The notes beneath the pieces were generated by a model that was given only the letters and a program-made list of their open reading frames with translations, was not told the DNA's origin and did not search any database. Of a DNA stretch of 64,000 nt, positions 53,377-62,600 are shown one piece after another. The translations under genes were made by a program, and so were the position numbers. This DNA is from Marispirochaeta sp964554875. GTDB lineage: Bacteria; Spirochaetota; Spirochaetia; JC444; Marispirochaetaceae. Location of the stretch: NCBI GenBank assembly GCA_964554875.1, contig CAZKQJ010000013.1, positions 31,432 through 95,431 on the forward strand, in the 5' to 3' direction. Numbering within the stretch: the first letter of the stretch is position 1; the number at the start of each line of letters is the position of its first letter.

Positions 53377-54858
53377 ATGTCCGCATTGATTCAGGGACTT
53401 CAATTTGTTTTTACTCCGATCAACTTTCTGTTTCTGTTTATCGGGACCGCCGGAGGCATCGTTGTTGGTGCCATCCCGGGGCTTACAGGCTCCGTGGGAA
53501 TAATCCTGCTTCTCCCCTTTCTGTTCTATCTGCAGCCGGCGGTGGCCCTGATTATGCTGGCGGGTATGTTCTGCGGCGCGATCTACGGCGGATCGATCTC
53601 GGCAATCCTGATCTCCACCCCCGGCACCCCCTCGGCGGCGGCCACTGTGCTGGACGGCTACCCCCTGGCGCAGAAGGGTGAGGCGGGAAAGGCCATCGGT
53701 GTTGCCACCATAGCGTCCACCTTCGGCGGGATTATTTCCACCCTGTGCCTGATCTTTATCGCCCCCCAGTTGGCCCGGGTCGCCCTCAAATTCGGTCCGG
53801 AGGAGTACTTTGCCCTGATGGTCTTCGGCTTGACGGTAATCGCGAGCGTTTCCGGAGCCTCCCTGGTCAAGGGAATCCTGTCGGGCCTCTTTGGCCTCTC
53901 CATTGCGGTTATCGGAATCGACCCCATATCGGGTTACGACCGTTTCTCCTTCGGTATTCCGAACCTTATGACCGGTTTTCCCATGCTGCCGGTGCTGATA
54001 GGTTTGTTCGCTATTACGCAGATCCTGGTGGAACTTCAGAAGATCGGGAATCCCCTGGAAATATACAAGCAGAAGATCAAGGGGGTTCTCCCGACCAGAA
54101 AGGAGCTGAAGGCCCTGTTCAAGGTAATAATTCCCTCCTCCTTTCTGGGGACCTTTATCGGAATCATCCCCGGGACCGGCGGGGCTATCGCTTCCTTCAT
54201 GGCCTACAACGAGGCGCGGCGTTTTTCAAAGGACAAGGAGAGCTTCGGTGAAGGAAATATCCTGGGAATCGCGGCTCCTGAAGCGGCCAACAACGGAACC
54301 ACCGGGGGTGCCATGGTCCCCCTGTTGTCCCTCGGAATCCCCGGGGATGTGGTAACCTCCGTTATGCTGGGGGCCCTGATGCTGGTGGGACTCAGGCCGG
54401 GACCGCTGATGTTCAAACAGAATCCTGAAATTATAAATGCACTGTTCGTCGGCTTTATGACAGCCCAGTTTCTTATTCTTGCCCTGGGTCTGTTGAGCGT
54501 GCGGGTATTCCCCGCCATACTCAGGGTCCCCTCGTCCATACTCTTTCCCGTGATTCTGGCCCTTTGCTTTCTGGGGTCGTTTTCTCTCGGAAACAGCATC
54601 TATGATATGTTCGTGGCCCTGATCTTCGGCATAATAGGGTTTTTCCTGCGGAAGTATGGCTTCGCCATGGCTCCGATCATCCTCGGCATAATTCTGGGAC
54701 CCCTGGCGGAGCAGAACCTGGGGAAGGCTCTGATTATCTCTCATGGAAACTGGGGAACCCTCTTTAACTCCCCCATCGCCCTCTTCTTTTACGCAATTTC
54801 TCTGGCGTCTGTCAGCTATTCCCTGATGCGTATGAAGAGGCCCCACAAGCAGCACTGA
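53377..54858 (+). CDS. tctA: Tripartite tricarboxylate transporter large permease (TctA)
   Basis: 493 residues, about 12 helices. Family motifs include GIVVGAIPGLTGSVGIILL, MFCGAIYGGSISAILISTPG, STFGGIISTL, LGTFIGIIPGTGGAIASFMAYNEAR, EAANNGTTGGAMVPLLSLGIPGD and GLRPGPLMF. The two GxxPGxxG hairpins form the cation and substrate sites. It is the last transporter gene, followed by a short hairpin (54868-54884) and the oxidoreductase gene. Confidence 0.95.
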   Translation: MSALIQGLQFVFTPINFLFLFIGTAGGIVVGAIPGLTGSVGIILLLPFLFYLQPAVALIMLAGMFCGAIYGGSISAILISTPGTPSAAATVLDGYPLAQKGEAGKAIGVATIASTFGGIISTLCLIFIAPQLARVALKFGPEEYFALMVFGLTVIASVSGASLVKGILSGLFGLSIAVIGIDPISGYDRFSFGIPNLMTGFPMLPVLIGLFAITQILVELQKIGNPLEIYKQKIKGVLPTRKELKALFKVIIPSSFLGTFIGIIPGTGGAIASFMAYNEARRFSKDKESFGEGNILGIAAPEAANNGTTGGAMVPLLSLGIPGDVVTSVMLGALMLVGLRPGPLMFKQNPEIINALFVGFMTAQFLILALGLLSVRVFPAILRVPSSILFPVILALCFLGSFSLGNSIYDMFVALIFGIIGFFLRKYGFAMAPIILGIILGPLAEQNLGKALIISHGNWGTLFNSPIALFFYAISLASVSYSLMRMKRPHKQH

Positions 54859-54867
54859 AAAAAGAAG

Positions 54868-54884
54868 GGGCGGCTCTGCCGCCC
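54868..54884. other. Short perfect hairpin between tctA and the oxidoreductase gene
   Basis: GGGCGGC-TCT-GCCGCCC, seven base pairs, follows an A-run rather than preceding a T-run on the plus strand. It is therefore not a plus-strand terminator. It could slow mRNA decay or act on the minus strand; no minus-strand gene is close enough to need it. Confidence 0.45.
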
Positions 54885-54950
54885 TGAACTGAAAGCAGAG
54901 CGGAGCCGAAGGACACAGGTCCGATGGCGACCGGGAAAAAGGAACACTTC

Positions 54951-55994
54951 ATGAAACTGCGTTATGGAATAATCGGAACAGGGATGATAGCGGAACACCA
55001 GGCAAAGGCCCTGGGGGATGTAGAAAACGCCGAAGTTACGGCGGTACTGAGCCGCAGCAGCCGGAGGGCACAGGAGTTCGCCGAAAAGTTTGACTGCAGG
55101 GCCTGTACGGAGACGAAGGAGTTTCTAAGCGAGGTAGACGCAGTGTCAATCTGCACCCCCGCGGGACTGCACCTGGATTCGGCCCTGCCGGTTCTGGAGG
55201 CGGGAAAGCACCTGATGGTGGAAAAACCCCTGGAGATAAACCTCAAACGGGGCATGCAGATAGTAGAAGCTGCCGAAAAGAAAGGCCTTAAGCTGGGCGG
55301 GATTTTTCAGTCACGCTTTTACGAGAGCTCCCGGGTAATAAAAACAGCCCTGGAAGACGGGCGCTTCGGCCGCCTGGTCATGGGGGACGCCTATGTAAAG
55401 TGGTTCCGCAGTCAGGAGTATTACGATCGGACGGACTGGAAAGGCAGCTTTGAATACGACGGAGGCGGTGCCCTGATGAACCAGGCGATTCACGCGGTGG
55501 ACCTTCTGCAGTGGTTCATGGGGCAGGTGCAATCGGTTCAGGCGCGCTGCTCCATTCTCGGGCATTCAGGCATTGAGGTGGAAGACACAGCAGCGGCAGT
55601 GCTGGAGTTCGACAGCGGCGCCCTGGGGGTCATCGAGGGCTCAACGGCCGTGTATCCCGGATTTTTAAAGAGGATAGAAATATCCGGTACCCATGGCACT
55701 GCGGTCCTGGAAGAGGAGGAGCTCAAGACCTGGAGTTTTGAGTCGGAGATTCCGGAGGACATGGAAATCCGCAGGCGCTGCGGGGTAAAATCGGGCTCCG
55801 GGGGGGGAGCTTCGGATCCGGGGGCCATCAGTACCCTGGGGCACCGGCTTCAGTTCGAGGACTTTACCAGAGCAGTTCTGGAAAACGGGATCCCCTTTGT
55901 CGACGGAATCGAGTCCCTGAAATCGGTGGCAATAATCGAAGCAATCTACGAAAGCGGAAAGCGCGGCAGAATGGTTCCGGTGGAGCGCCTGTAG
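54951..55994 (+). CDS. Gfo/Idh/MocA-family NAD(P)-dependent oxidoreductase
   Basis: 347 residues. The N-terminal Rossmann domain has GIIGTGMIAEHQAKAL, the EKPLEI catalytic-lysine segment near residue 92, and the C-terminal alpha/beta domain has GGGALMNQAIHAVDLLQWFMG with the histidine of the family. Such enzymes oxidise sugar alcohols or sugar derivatives. AAGGA lies 7 bases before the ATG at 54951; a longer form from 54924 is unlikely. It lies in the tctCBA locus, just before the convergent GntR regulator, so it probably acts on the imported compound. Confidence 0.9.
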   Translation: MKLRYGIIGTGMIAEHQAKALGDVENAEVTAVLSRSSRRAQEFAEKFDCRACTETKEFLSEVDAVSICTPAGLHLDSALPVLEAGKHLMVEKPLEINLKRGMQIVEAAEKKGLKLGGIFQSRFYESSRVIKTALEDGRFGRLVMGDAYVKWFRSQEYYDRTDWKGSFEYDGGGALMNQAIHAVDLLQWFMGQVQSVQARCSILGHSGIEVEDTAAAVLEFDSGALGVIEGSTAVYPGFLKRIEISGTHGTAVLEEEELKTWSFESEIPEDMEIRRRCGVKSGSGGGASDPGAISTLGHRLQFEDFTRAVLENGIPFVDGIESLKSVAIIEAIYESGKRGRMVPVERL

Positions 55995-56006
55995 TTTCCC
56001 GGGGTT

Positions 56007-56714
56007 TTAACCAGCTTTTTCAGCCTTGCGGCGCACAAGGCGTTCGTGACTGTTTTTCAGGTGGGTCTGCATAAGCGTAAAGGCCCGTTCCGCTTCGTGA
56101 TTGACAATGGCTCTGTACACCGCGGCGTGTTCCTCCATGGCCACTCCGTGGTCCCGGATGGTCGGGTTGGAATCGGCGTAGGTATTCAGGATTGAATCGA
56201 GGATGATCGGCACCACCCGCATGATAATCGGGTTGCACGAGGCCTCGGCAATGCTGCGGTGAAAATCCAGCTCTATGGCCATACCGATGCGGTGCTCATG
56301 GACGACCTCCCGCATTTTCTCAATGCATGCTCCGATTTTTTTCAGGTCCTTTTTCGTAGCGTTTTCCGCCGCCAGCCGGGCGACCCCCGGTTCGATGGCC
56401 AGGCGTGCTTCCGCCAGGGATATCTGCAGATCCGGGGCCAGAATGAACTCCAGCCCCAGCGGGTCCCGGGCGACCCCCGGCGCACGGGAGACGAAGGTTC
56501 CCCGGCCCCGGACAATCTCCACGATGTTCTGGGATACCAGGGAGTTGACCGCCTGCCGGATCGTGGGGCGGCTGACGCCGAAGAGCCTTCCCAGCTCTAT
56601 TTCGTTGGGAATCTTGTCTCCGGGCTTCAGGTGCTCGCTCCGGATGAGCATTTTTATGTGTTCGGTCACCTCGTCGGAAAGGCGGTGCCCCGAGGACCCA
56701 AGCTTTTTGTACAT
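56007..56714 (-). CDS. GntR-family transcriptional regulator with FCD ligand domain
   Basis: 235 residues. Winged helix-turn-helix (about 10-75: GDKIPNEIELGRLFGVSRPT, IRQAVNSLVSQNIVEIV) followed by an all-alpha FCD effector domain (about 85-225) with the Asp/His metal-binding pattern (DFHRSIAEAS). FadR-type regulators of this build bind carboxylates. It probably represses the TctCBA-oxidoreductase genes upstream and itself; inverted repeats overlap its own promoter (56715-56759). Confidence 0.92.
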   Translation of the reverse strand: MYKKLGSSGHRLSDEVTEHIKMLIRSEHLKPGDKIPNEIELGRLFGVSRPTIRQAVNSLVSQNIVEIVRGRGTFVSRAPGVARDPLGLEFILAPDLQISLAEARLAIEPGVARLAAENATKKDLKKIGACIEKMREVVHEHRIGMAIELDFHRSIAEASCNPIIMRVVPIILDSILNTYADSNPTIRDHGVAMEEHAAVYRAIVNHEAERAFTLMQTHLKNSHERLVRRKAEKAG

Positions 56715-56759
56715 ACCTCTTAGTCTCCCGGAATAGTATATAGCTTAACTATAAGAGGT
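56715..56759 (-). promoter_or_regulatory. Promoter/operator region of the GntR regulator
   Basis: ACCTCTTA (56715-56722) and TAAGAGGT (56752-56759) form a perfect 8-base inverted repeat, and TATAG-CTTAA-CTATA (56739-56753) is nested inside. On the minus strand a TATACT -10 element lies between the arms and the inner arm overlaps the ribosome site (AGAGGTATG), a layout suited to auto-repression. Confidence 0.45.
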
Positions 56760-56789
56760 AAGACAACTGTCGTCAATGGTTACAAGAGC

Positions 56790-57419
56790 CTATTGCACCT
56801 CGTCCAGCATTCTGGACTCTCTGTCCAGATGAGCTCTGTCTCCCAGCACCCTGAGGCGCCAGGCCCCGTGAGCGTATTCAAGCATATTCAGGGCGCAGTT
56901 GTAGAGGGCAAAGTTGCGGGGAGCGTTATGGGGAATGTGCAGCACGTATCGCAGCATGGTGCTGATAAAGGCACCGTGACTCACCGCCACGACCTTCTCG
57001 TGCTTATGGGCTTCCGCGATATAATTTAGAAAGGATTGCCCCCGGTCAAGAAGCTGGTTCAGGGATTCGCCTTCAGGAATGATAAAATCAACCTCGAAAT
57101 AGCGTTCCCAGATATCCGCGTGACCGTCCCGGATATGGTCGAAGGTGAGCCCGGTCAGAATCCCGACGTTCCGTTCCCGCAAGCGGGTATCCGATTCCGG
57201 CATAAGCCCGCATGCATCGGCAATAATCCGGGCGGTTGAATGCGCCCTGCCCAGGTCGCTGGTGTAGACAGCCGAGGGAGAGAGGGCCGCGACCCGTTCC
57301 GCCAGTAAACGGGCCTGGCGTTCCCCTTCAGGGGTGAGAGGGCTGTCCGCCTGTCCCTGGAAACGCTGTTCCGTGTTCCACTGGGTTTCACCGTGGCGCA
57401 GTATATAAAGTTCGGTCAT
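56790..57419 (-). CDS. Histidine phosphatase family protein (phosphoglycerate-mutase-like)
   Basis: 209 residues, with the catalytic LRHGETQWN (His9) and AVSHGAFIS (second His) of the branch-1 superfamily, plus ADSPLTPEGERQARL. It could be a phosphoglycerate mutase, cobalamin-pathway phosphatase or broad phosphatase; sequence alone does not decide. It lies 56 bases downstream of leuB on the same strand, so co-transcription is possible. No cobalamin genes are near. Confidence 0.88.
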   Translation of the reverse strand: MTELYILRHGETQWNTEQRFQGQADSPLTPEGERQARLLAERVAALSPSAVYTSDLGRAHSTARIIADACGLMPESDTRLRERNVGILTGLTFDHIRDGHADIWERYFEVDFIIPEGESLNQLLDRGQSFLNYIAEAHKHEKVVAVSHGAFISTMLRYVLHIPHNAPRNFALYNCALNMLEYAHGAWRLRVLGDRAHLDRESRMLDEVQ

Positions 57420-57475
57420 TCTTCGTGAGGATACGTATTATGCCCACCCTGGGCAATAGCCGGAGCAGGTTCCGG

Positions 57476-58558
57476 CTAAATCTTCTCCGCTATCCGGTCT
57501 CCCATCTCCCCGGTTCCGATCTGCTTCATTCCCGCTGACATAATATCCACAGTCCGGTAGCCCTCGTCCAGAACGCCCTCGATGGCGGCGTAGATGTCGT
57601 CGTAGGCTTTGTCCAGTCCCAGGCTGTACTTCAGCAGCATTCCCGCTGAGAGGATCTGGGCTATGGGGTTCGCGATTCCCTGGCCAGCGATGTCCGGGGC
57701 CGAGCCGCCGGAGGGCTCGTAGAGTCCGAAGGGAAGCTCGCCCTCGGCGGCTTCCGCCAGGGAGGCCGACGGCAGCATGCCCAGGGAGCCGGTTATCATG
57801 CTGGCCTCGTCGGAGAGGATGTCCCCGAACATGTTGCCGCAGAGCATTACGTCGAACTGCCGGGGGTTCCGTACCAGCTGCATGGCAGCGTTGTCCACGT
57901 ACATGTGGCTTAAAGTTACATCGGGGTACTCTGCTCCCAGTTTGGTGATGACCTGTCGCCACAGCACCATGGTGGACAGGACGTTGGCCTTGTCGATGGA
58001 GACCAGCCGCCGGTTGCGCTTGCGGGCGGTCTCGAAGGCCAGGCGGCCGATGCGTTCAATCTCCCCGGCGGTGTAGACCATTGTGTCGAAACCTTTGACG
58101 CCGTCGTTTCCTTTGGGCTGGCCGAAGTAGATGCCCCCGGTAAGCTCGCGAACGACCATAACGTCGAAGCCTTCGCCGATTATCCCGGGCTTAAGGGGAG
58201 AAGCCTCCTTAAGCTGGGGAAAAACAATGGCGGGCCTCAGATTGGCGAAGAGCTTGAAAATTTTTCGCAGCGGAAGGAGAGCCCCCCGTTCGGGCTGTTC
58301 TTCCGGCGGAAGGCTTTCCCACTTGGGGCCGCCCACCGAACCGAAGAGAACCGCGTCAGCGTTCCGGCAAGCTGCTACTGTCTCTTCGGGTAAAGCTTTT
58401 CCGTGCCTGTCGATGGCGATTCCCCCCACGTCGGCGGGGCTAAAGTTGAAGGACAGATCGTACTTTTCTGCGATTTTTGCCAGGACTTTTTCAGCCTCTG
58501 CCATTACCTCCGGTCCGATTCCGTCTCCGGGAAGTACTGCTATGGTATAGGTTTTCAT
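57476..58558 (-). CDS. leuB: 3-isopropylmalate dehydrogenase
   Basis: 360 residues, the usual length. GDGIGPEVM at the start, ERGALLPLRK (substrate arginines), VVRELTGGIYFGQPKG, KANVLSTMVLWR, the metal aspartates in MLCGNMFGDILSDEASMITGSLG, and the adenine site EPSGGSAPDIAGQGIANP, which indicates NAD dependence. It oxidises and decarboxylates 3-isopropylmalate in leucine synthesis. AGGAGG lies 4 bases before the ATG. A TATAAT (minus strand, 58617-58612) lies upstream. leuA/C/D are not in the window. Confidence 0.96.
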   Translation of the reverse strand: MKTYTIAVLPGDGIGPEVMAEAEKVLAKIAEKYDLSFNFSPADVGGIAIDRHGKALPEETVAACRNADAVLFGSVGGPKWESLPPEEQPERGALLPLRKIFKLFANLRPAIVFPQLKEASPLKPGIIGEGFDVMVVRELTGGIYFGQPKGNDGVKGFDTMVYTAGEIERIGRLAFETARKRNRRLVSIDKANVLSTMVLWRQVITKLGAEYPDVTLSHMYVDNAAMQLVRNPRQFDVMLCGNMFGDILSDEASMITGSLGMLPSASLAEAAEGELPFGLYEPSGGSAPDIAGQGIANPIAQILSAGMLLKYSLGLDKAYDDIYAAIEGVLDEGYRTVDIMSAGMKQIGTGEMGDRIAEKI

Positions 58559-58611
58559 GGAACCTCCTGTATTTCCGTATCTGTGGCTTAATAAATACTT
58601 AAGTTGCCGTA

Positions 58612-58617
58612 ATTATA
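58612..58617 (-). promoter_or_regulatory. -10 element of leuB
   Basis: A perfect TATAAT on the minus strand, 54 bases before the leuB ATG. The -35 region at 17 bases spacing (TTTTCC) is weak. Confidence 0.4.
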
Positions 58618-58683
58618 CTAAATACGAGGCTCCAGGAAAAGAGGGCGGGCCCCGTGCATCTGTATTAAAAGCCGTTTTTTCGC

Positions 58684-58689
58684 TATACT
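58684..58689 (+). promoter_or_regulatory. -10 element directly before the rhodanese gene
   Basis: TATACT ends 8 bases before the ATG at 58698, so transcription probably begins at or next to the start codon. No Shine-Dalgarno sequence is present. Confidence 0.4.
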
Positions 58690-58697
58690 CCGGGTAT

Positions 58698-59060
58698 ATG
58701 GATTCTTCTACCATCATCAGCCTGGCCGGCATCTGTGCCGTCGCCTTTGTATCGATTTATTCACAGGTCTATCTTTCCCGGCGCAAAAAGCGCCTTGCCG
58801 AAAAAATTGCCGCCGGTCCCAAGGTAATTGACGTCCGCAGTCCCAAGGAGTACCGGCAGGACCGTTACCCCGGGGCGGTAAATATTCCCGTCCAGAAGCT
58901 CTACATGGAACCGACTAAAGCGGGGCCAAAGGATGTCCCTATCCTGGTCTACTGTCAGAACGGCAGCCGGGCCCGCCGGGCCCGGCGCATTCTCAAGGCT
59001 TATGGTTATAAGGATGTAACTAATGGCGGCGGACTGGGAAAACTGAAAGCCCTGGGCTGA
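58698..59060 (+). CDS. Membrane-anchored rhodanese-like sulfurtransferase
   Basis: 120 residues. One N-terminal helix (about 5-24) anchors a rhodanese domain: KVIDVRSPKEYRQDRYPGAVNIP, and the active-site loop VYCQNGSRARRA with Cys near 89 flanked by the CxxGxR pattern of active enzymes. It would carry sulfur as a persulfide at the membrane face. No partner sulfur gene is adjacent. The start follows a -10 hexamer by 8 bases, and a longer reading from 58557 overlaps the leuB start and is rejected. Confidence 0.88.
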   Translation: MDSSTIISLAGICAVAFVSIYSQVYLSRRKKRLAEKIAAGPKVIDVRSPKEYRQDRYPGAVNIPVQKLYMEPTKAGPKDVPILVYCQNGSRARRARRILKAYGYKDVTNGGGLGKLKALG

Positions 59061-59079
59061 CAGGCGGCTTGAAAAAAGC

Positions 59080-59108
59080 TTGACATATGGTATGCATACT
59101 CCCATACT
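59080..59108 (+). promoter_or_regulatory. Promoter of the RHH-giant activase operon
   Basis: A consensus TTGACA (59080-59085), a 17-base spacer and CATACT (59103-59108). Confidence 0.6.
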
Positions 59109-59139
59109 GAATACGTATCCAGATAAATAGTATGTATTC
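59090..59139 (+). promoter_or_regulatory. Cluster of GTATN/NATAC half-sites (candidate RHH operator)
   Basis: GTATGCATAC (59090-59099) is a perfect palindrome within the promoter spacer. CATAC (59103-59107), GAATACGTAT (59109-59118) and GTATGTATTC (59130-59139) follow. GAATAC/GTATTC face each other as inverted half-sites. Short repeated half-sites overlapping a promoter are typical targets of ribbon-helix-helix repressors such as the one encoded next. Confidence 0.55.
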
Positions 59140-59169
59140 AAGGGATCCTTACGTCCCGGGAGGTCTGGC

Positions 59170-59634
59170 ATGTCGAAACGTGTAACCCTGAGCATTCCCG
59201 ATGCCCTTTACCGCAAGCTCGAAGAGTGGCGAGACAGCTTTAACCTGAGCCGTGTTTTTCAGGACGCCCTGGCGGAGATGATCCGCCGCAAGGAGTCCCT
59301 GATGGAACGGCTCCAGGATGACATGCCCCAGATTATTGCCCGGCTCAGGCAGGAAAAACGGGAGGCCGAAGGGAGCTGGGAAAAACGTGGACACGACCGG
59401 GGACTTAAGTGGGCCCGGGGCGCCCACTGGCTGGATCTGAAAAAGATGCTTGCCTGCGGAGCGGATTCCCTACTGGAAGACTCTGCCCTCTTTCCCGATT
59501 CCTTTCAGAAAGCTCTGGCTGAAGAGGCCGCTGAAATCGGCGACGACGACAGGGAGGCCTTTGACTGCTCCTTTGCTGAAGGCTGGATCAGGGGGGTCAG
59601 AGAGTTCTGGACCATGGTGGAGGACAAGCTGTGA
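59170..59634 (+). CDS. Ribbon-helix-helix DNA-binding protein with long C-terminal extension
   Basis: 154 residues. The first 45 residues (SKRVTLSIPDALYRKLEEWR, then DALAEMIRRKE) match a CopG/Arc-type ribbon-helix-helix. The remaining 100 residues are helical and acidic with Trp/Cys (WARGAHWLDLKKMLACGAD, FDCSFAEGWIRGVREFW) and match no family I recognise. The gene overlaps the following giant activase by 4 bases (GTGA), so a role as its dedicated regulator is inferred. GGAGG lies 6 bases before the ATG. Operator-like repeats lie upstream. Confidence 0.8.
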   Translation: MSKRVTLSIPDALYRKLEEWRDSFNLSRVFQDALAEMIRRKESLMERLQDDMPQIIARLRQEKREAEGSWEKRGHDRGLKWARGAHWLDLKKMLACGADSLLEDSALFPDSFQKALAEEAAEIGDDDREAFDCSFAEGWIRGVREFWTMVEDKL

Positions 59635-62600
59635 AAAAGAGTCCTCACCTTATCGGCCTGGATATCGGTTCGGTTACAGTCTCCCTGGTGGAAATGAACG
59701 ACCGGGGCGAACTCCTGGAGCAGGAAAATGTTATCCACGGCGGGCACGTGGAGGAGACGGTAAACAGACTGCTGGATAAACGCCGGGGCAATCAAAGGCT
59801 TTATATTGCCGCCACCGGTTCGGTCCCCGCCGGCTTTAACCCGGATAAAAAGATAAACTCCCAGGTTGCTCTGATTCGGGGTGTCCGGGAAAGCATTCCC
59901 GAGGTACAGGGTATTCTGTACGTGGGGGGAGAAAGGTTCGGACTTCTCAGCTTCGACGGCTCCGGGGAATATCGCAGGGCCCAGGGAAATTCGGGCTGTG
60001 CCGCCGGTACCGGCAGTTTTCTCGATCAGCAGGCCGAGCGCCTGGGCTTAACCGACAGCGCGGAACTGGCGGCTATTGCCGACACCAACACAGGGGAGGT
60101 CCCTCCCATAGCGACCCGCTGCGCTGTCTTCGCCAAGACCGACCTTATCCATGCCCAGCAGGAGGGTTGGAGCCTTGCTTCTATCTGCGACGGCCTCTGC
60201 AGGGGGCTCGCTCGCAATATAGTGGATTCCCTCTTTACCGAAGTCCCGGATTACCCGATCCTGATGTGCGGCGGGGTCGCTCTGAACGGGGCTGTGCGCC
60301 GTCATCTGCAGGAGATTCTCAATGTTCCGCTCACCGCGGAAACGGAGGAGGCCCGTTATTATGCCGCCCGGGGAGCGGCTCTGGAGCTGCTTGATACTCT
60401 TACAGAGTGCGGTCTGTCTCCTGATCTTCCTGCGGACCCATGGAAGCGTTTCGGAAAGAACGAGATGGAGAGCGTCTCTGTCTATCCTCCTCTTACCCTG
60501 AAGCTCAGCGACTACCCTGATTTCCGGGGCATGGAATACTATCGCTTTGCCCCTCCTGCAGAGGTCGGCATCGGAGATGTGGAGGTGGATATCTACAAGG
60601 AGCTGCGGGAGGATCTGGACATTTACGTGGGTATCGATGTGGGATCCACGAGTACCAAAGCCGTTCTGATAGACCCAACCCGCAGGGTCCTGGCGGGTTT
60701 TTACACCCGGACCTCCGGGCGTCCGGTACGTGCCCTGCAGGGTATTCTTGCCGCGGTGGAGGATGTCTCCCGGAGAACGGGCTGCGGCTTTCAGGTGCTC
60801 GGCTGCGGCACCACCGGTTCGGGGCGCAAGCTGGCCGGGGCAGTCCTGGGGGCGGATACAGTGCTGGACGAGATAAGCGCCCACGCCAGGGCCGCTGTGG
60901 AGATCGATCCGGAGGTGGACACGATCATCGAAATCGGCGGTCAGGACGCCAAGTTCACTACCTTGAAGCATGGCCAGGTTACCGGTTCGATCATGAATAA
61001 CGTCTGCGCTGCGGGAACCGGCAGTTTTCTCGAGGAACAGGGGCAGAAGCTGGGGACGAGGATTGATGAATACGCGGTCTGTACCGAGGGGGTAGCCGCT
61101 CCCCTTTCTTCCGACCGCTGTACGGTGTTCATGCAGCGGGACCTGAATCACCTGCTTTGCGACGGCTGGAGCCGGGAGGAGGTCCTTGCGGCGGCTCTTC
61201 ACGCGGTGCGGGAAAACTATCTGCAGAAGGTGGCTGTGGAGAGCCGCATCGGCAGCAGGATCTTTTTCCAGGGCGCCACCGCCAAAATAAAAACCCTGGT
61301 GGCGGCCTTTGAACAGAAACTTGACAAGCCCATTATAGTCTCTCCCTGGTGTCACCTGACGGGAGCCCTGGGGGCCGCTCTGGAACTGGCGGACCGGCAG
61401 GTGATTTCCGCATCCTTTCGCGGTCTGTCCCTCTGGAAAGAGAAGATCCCCGTGCGCAGCGAGGTCTGCGATATCTGTACCAATCACTGCAAGCTTACCG
61501 TAGCGGAGGTGGCGGGAACGACCGTTGCCTATGGCTTTCTCTGCGGCAGGGACTACGATACTGCTCATTATGTGCGGGGGGGCGGTAGCGCTTTCAATCT
61601 GCTGAAAGCGGTAAAAAAGGCGGAAGGGCCCGATCCTGTGACCGCAGAGCCTGTAACCCCCTTCTCCGTGGGACTGCCTTCTGCTCTGTACCTGAGGGAG
61701 GACCTGCTCTACTGGAAGACCTTTTTCGCCGAACTCGGGATTCCCGTTGTTTCCGGGGAAAAGATTGAAGACGGGGTTGCGGAAGGACGCCGCCACACCG
61801 GGGCGGAGTTCTGTGCTCCCCTGACGGAGCTTCACGGCCAGGTACACCGCCTCGCTGAATCGGCGGATTATGTTTTTCTCCCCGTTTACATGGAAACAAC
61901 GAAGGAGAAAAAGGACCTGCGGAAATTCTGCTATTATAGCCAGTTTGCGCCGGCCCTTATGGCAGACCAGTTCCCGGAAGGAAAACTGATCAGTCCCGTT
62001 GTCCAGGCCAACTCCTTTCCCTTCAAGGTCCAGGCGGAGCTGTATAATGCTCTTAAGGGACTTCCGGGAAAATACTCGTTTTTGTCCATCACCCGAGCCC
62101 TGGAGAAGGCCGCCGCAGCAAAAAATCGGCGCAGGGAGGCCCTTTCAGCGCGCTTTGAGGAAGAACGCGGAAAAGCGGCAGATACTGATGTTCAGGTTGT
62201 GCTTCTCGGACGACCCTATACGGTTCTCTCTCCCTACATGAACAAGGGTATTCCGGAGATCTTCGCCAAACTGGGGGTACGGGCTTATTATCAGGACATG
62301 CTGCCCAGGGACCCTGAGGCTGTTGAGGCTATCCGTCCCCTGCTGGAGCAGGTTCACTGGCATTATGCCTCCGCTATCCTCGAGGCTGCGGAGAGAGTTG
62401 CAGGAACCCCCGGGCTCTATCCGGTTCTAATAAGCTCTTTTAAATGTTCCCCCGACTCCTACCTGCGGAGCTATTTCCGGCAGATCATGGACGCCCGGGA
62501 CAAGCCCTATCTTATCCTCGAGCTGGACGAACATGGCTCCAGTGTCGGATACGAAACCAGAATCGAAGCGGCCCTGCGTTCCTTTCGGAATCATCGGACT

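Noticed and set aside
54868..54884. Terminator after tctA
   Set aside because: The hairpin follows an A-run and lacks a T-run on the plus strand, so it cannot stop plus-strand transcription.
58557..58697. N-terminal extension of the rhodanese gene
   Set aside because: It overlaps the divergent leuB start and has no ribosome site; a -10 element directly precedes the ATG at 58698.
60048..61847. 599-codon open frame antisense to the second giant activase
   Set aside because: It is a shadow of a GC-rich gene read on the other strand. It has no recognisable domain, is rich in Arg/Gly/Pro, and the plus-strand frame holds intact ATPase motifs.
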